Source: Bradyrhizobium yuanmingense
GTDB taxonomy: Bacteria; Pseudomonadota; Alphaproteobacteria; Rhizobiales; Xanthobacteraceae
Length of the DNA: 64,000 bases
Direction: 5' to 3'
Assembly: GCF_900094575.1 (NCBI RefSeq)
Contig: NZ_FMAE01000009.1
Coordinates: 186,001 to 250,000, forward strand
Shown: positions 63,140-64,000 of the stretch, in pieces
How positions within the stretch are numbered: position 1 is the stretch's first letter
Layout of the letters: every line of letters starts with the position of its first letter
Translations under genes and position numbers: made by a program
Notes under the pieces: generated by a model
Databases searched by the model: none
Told to the model about the DNA's origin: nothing
Seen by the model: the letters and a program-made list of their open reading frames with translations, nothing else

Positions 63140-64000
63140 GCCGTCCGCCCCCATTCGGCATCCTGCAACAGCCGCCAGTTGATCTTGTTGCTGGCGGTGC
63201 GCGGCAGGGACTCGACGAAGACGACGGCGCGCGGCGCCTTGTAGCTCGCCATCGCGCCGCGCGCCCAGCCGACGATGTCGCCCTCCGACGTCGTCGCGCG
63301 CGCGGCGTCATCGAGCACCACCAGGGCCTTGACAGTCTCACCGCGATAGCCGTCCGGCGCTGAAATGATGCAGCATTCCCGGATGGCGCGGTTCTGGTAC
63401 ATCGCCGCCTCGACCTCGGCCGGCCACACCTTGAAGCCGCTGACATTGATCATCCGCTTCAGGCGGTCGACGGCGAAGAAATAGCCGCCGGCATCGCGGT
63501 AGCCGAGATCGCCCGTGCGCAGGAACCGCTTGCCGTCCCGTTCAATGAGGGCTTCGGCATCCGCCTCCGGCCTGTTCCAGTAACCCTGCAGCACCTGCGG
63601 CCCGTGCACGATGATCTCGCCGACGACATTGTCGTCGAGCTCGATCAGGCTCTCGGGATCGATCACCCTGGCGTCGGTCTCATGCACGGCGATGCCGAGG
63701 CACTGCCGCTTCGGCGCCGCCATCGGATTGAGGTGCGTCGGAGACATCGTCTCGGTCATGCCGTAGCCCTCGACGAAATCGAGCCCAAACCGCCCCTTCA
63801 GCCGTTCCGCGACGGCTGTCGGCATCGCCGCGCCGCCACCAGTCAGCACCTTGAGCTTCGCAAAACATTTGTCGCGGAAACTGGCGCTGGCGAGCACATC
63901 CACGATCATGGTCGGCGCAGCGTTCCAGAACGTGACGCCATAGGTCTCGAACAAATCCGGCAGCAGATCCTTGTCCCAGCGCGCCATCAGCAGCAGCGTG
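63136..64000 (-). CDS. AMP-binding acyl-CoA synthetase, N-terminal part outside window
   Basis: The C-terminal 288 residues of a class I adenylate-forming enzyme; the frame continues past base 64000. Visible motifs are the A5-type GYGMTETMSP, the A7 region FLRTGDLGYRDAGGYFFAVDRLKRMIN and the A8 hinge VSGFKVWPAEVEAAMY, with the end-domain Lys in PRTASNKINWRLL. It activates a carboxylic acid with ATP and CoA. The gene is upstream of the carbamoylase and likely forms the head of the unit; the substrate is unknown. Confidence 0.9.
   Translation of the reverse strand, partial: TLLLMARWDKDLLPDLFETYGVTFWNAAPTMIVDVLASASFRDKCFAKLKVLTGGGAAMPTAVAERLKGRFGLDFVEGYGMTETMSPTHLNPMAAPKRQCLGIAVHETDARVIDPESLIELDDNVVGEIIVHGPQVLQGYWNRPEADAEALIERDGKRFLRTGDLGYRDAGGYFFAVDRLKRMINVSGFKVWPAEVEAAMYQNRAIRECCIISAPDGYRGETVKALVVLDDAARATTSEGDIVGWARGAMASYKAPRAVVFVESLPRTASNKINWRLLQDAEWGRTA

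Overview
The window reads as chromosomal DNA of a high-GC alphaproteobacterium of the order Hyphomicrobiales, most like Bradyrhizobium or Rhodopseudomonas. The reasons are the codon use, the family content (ribose-type and dipeptide-type ABC importers, a membrane formate dehydrogenase with DUF3305/DUF3306 partners, soil-type aromatic and hydantoin catabolism) and a remembered Bradyrhizobium-like interspersed repeat near 44.9 kb. No rRNA, tRNA, transposase, integrase or CRISPR array was seen. The assignment rests on recognition by eye, not on a search.

Region 1 (1-4.7 kb): the 3' end of a UDP-glucuronate decarboxylase gene, then a convergent nickel-uptake pair (outer-membrane TonB receptor and NiCoT permease) behind a textbook NikR operator. 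Two small ORFs follow.

Region 2 (4.7-16 kb): a periplasmic, cysteine-type, three-subunit formate dehydrogenase with a small Tat protein and a chaperone that fuses a YdaS-like DNA-binding head to a TorD-like body. Upstream on the same strand are five little-known genes (biotin/lipoate-ligase-like, two uncharacterised proteins, DUF3305, DUF3306) joined at every junction by 4-base stop/start overlaps. A large polyferredoxin-like protein is divergent. This block is the best candidate for an undescribed system: a dedicated formate dehydrogenase assembly or electron-transfer module.

Region 3 (16-25.4 kb): a seven-bladed WD40-cytochrome c fusion, three or four small proteins, and a surface-glycan group (CelD/BcsL-type acetyltransferase, FAD oxidoreductase, flippase, GT4 glycosyltransferase, GINT1-like protein).

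Region 4 (25.4-33.9 kb): a MarR regulator with a TfdB/MhpA-type aromatic hydroxylase, then a ribose-type ABC importer with xylulokinase and a LysR regulator, all on the minus strand.

Region 5 (34-44.9 kb): a plus-strand catabolic run containing hydroxyquinol 1,2-dioxygenase and maleylacetate reductase, an amidohydrolase, two dehydrogenases, two small alpha/beta-barrel proteins and a second, complete sugar-type ABC importer. The ring hydroxylase expected to make hydroxyquinol is absent from the run; the flavin hydroxylase of region 4 is a possible supplier.

Region 6 (45-64 kb): two complete dipeptide-type ABC importers in tandem, a flavin monooxygenase-like protein, an SDR, an epimerase-like protein, and a full hydantoin set (hydantoinase, hydantoin racemase, N-carbamoyl-D-amino-acid hydrolase) with a flavin reductase and an acyl-CoA synthetase that runs off the window. 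Almost all are on the minus strand with short or overlapping junctions, which suggests uptake and stepwise hydrolysis of hydantoin-like or carbamoylated compounds.
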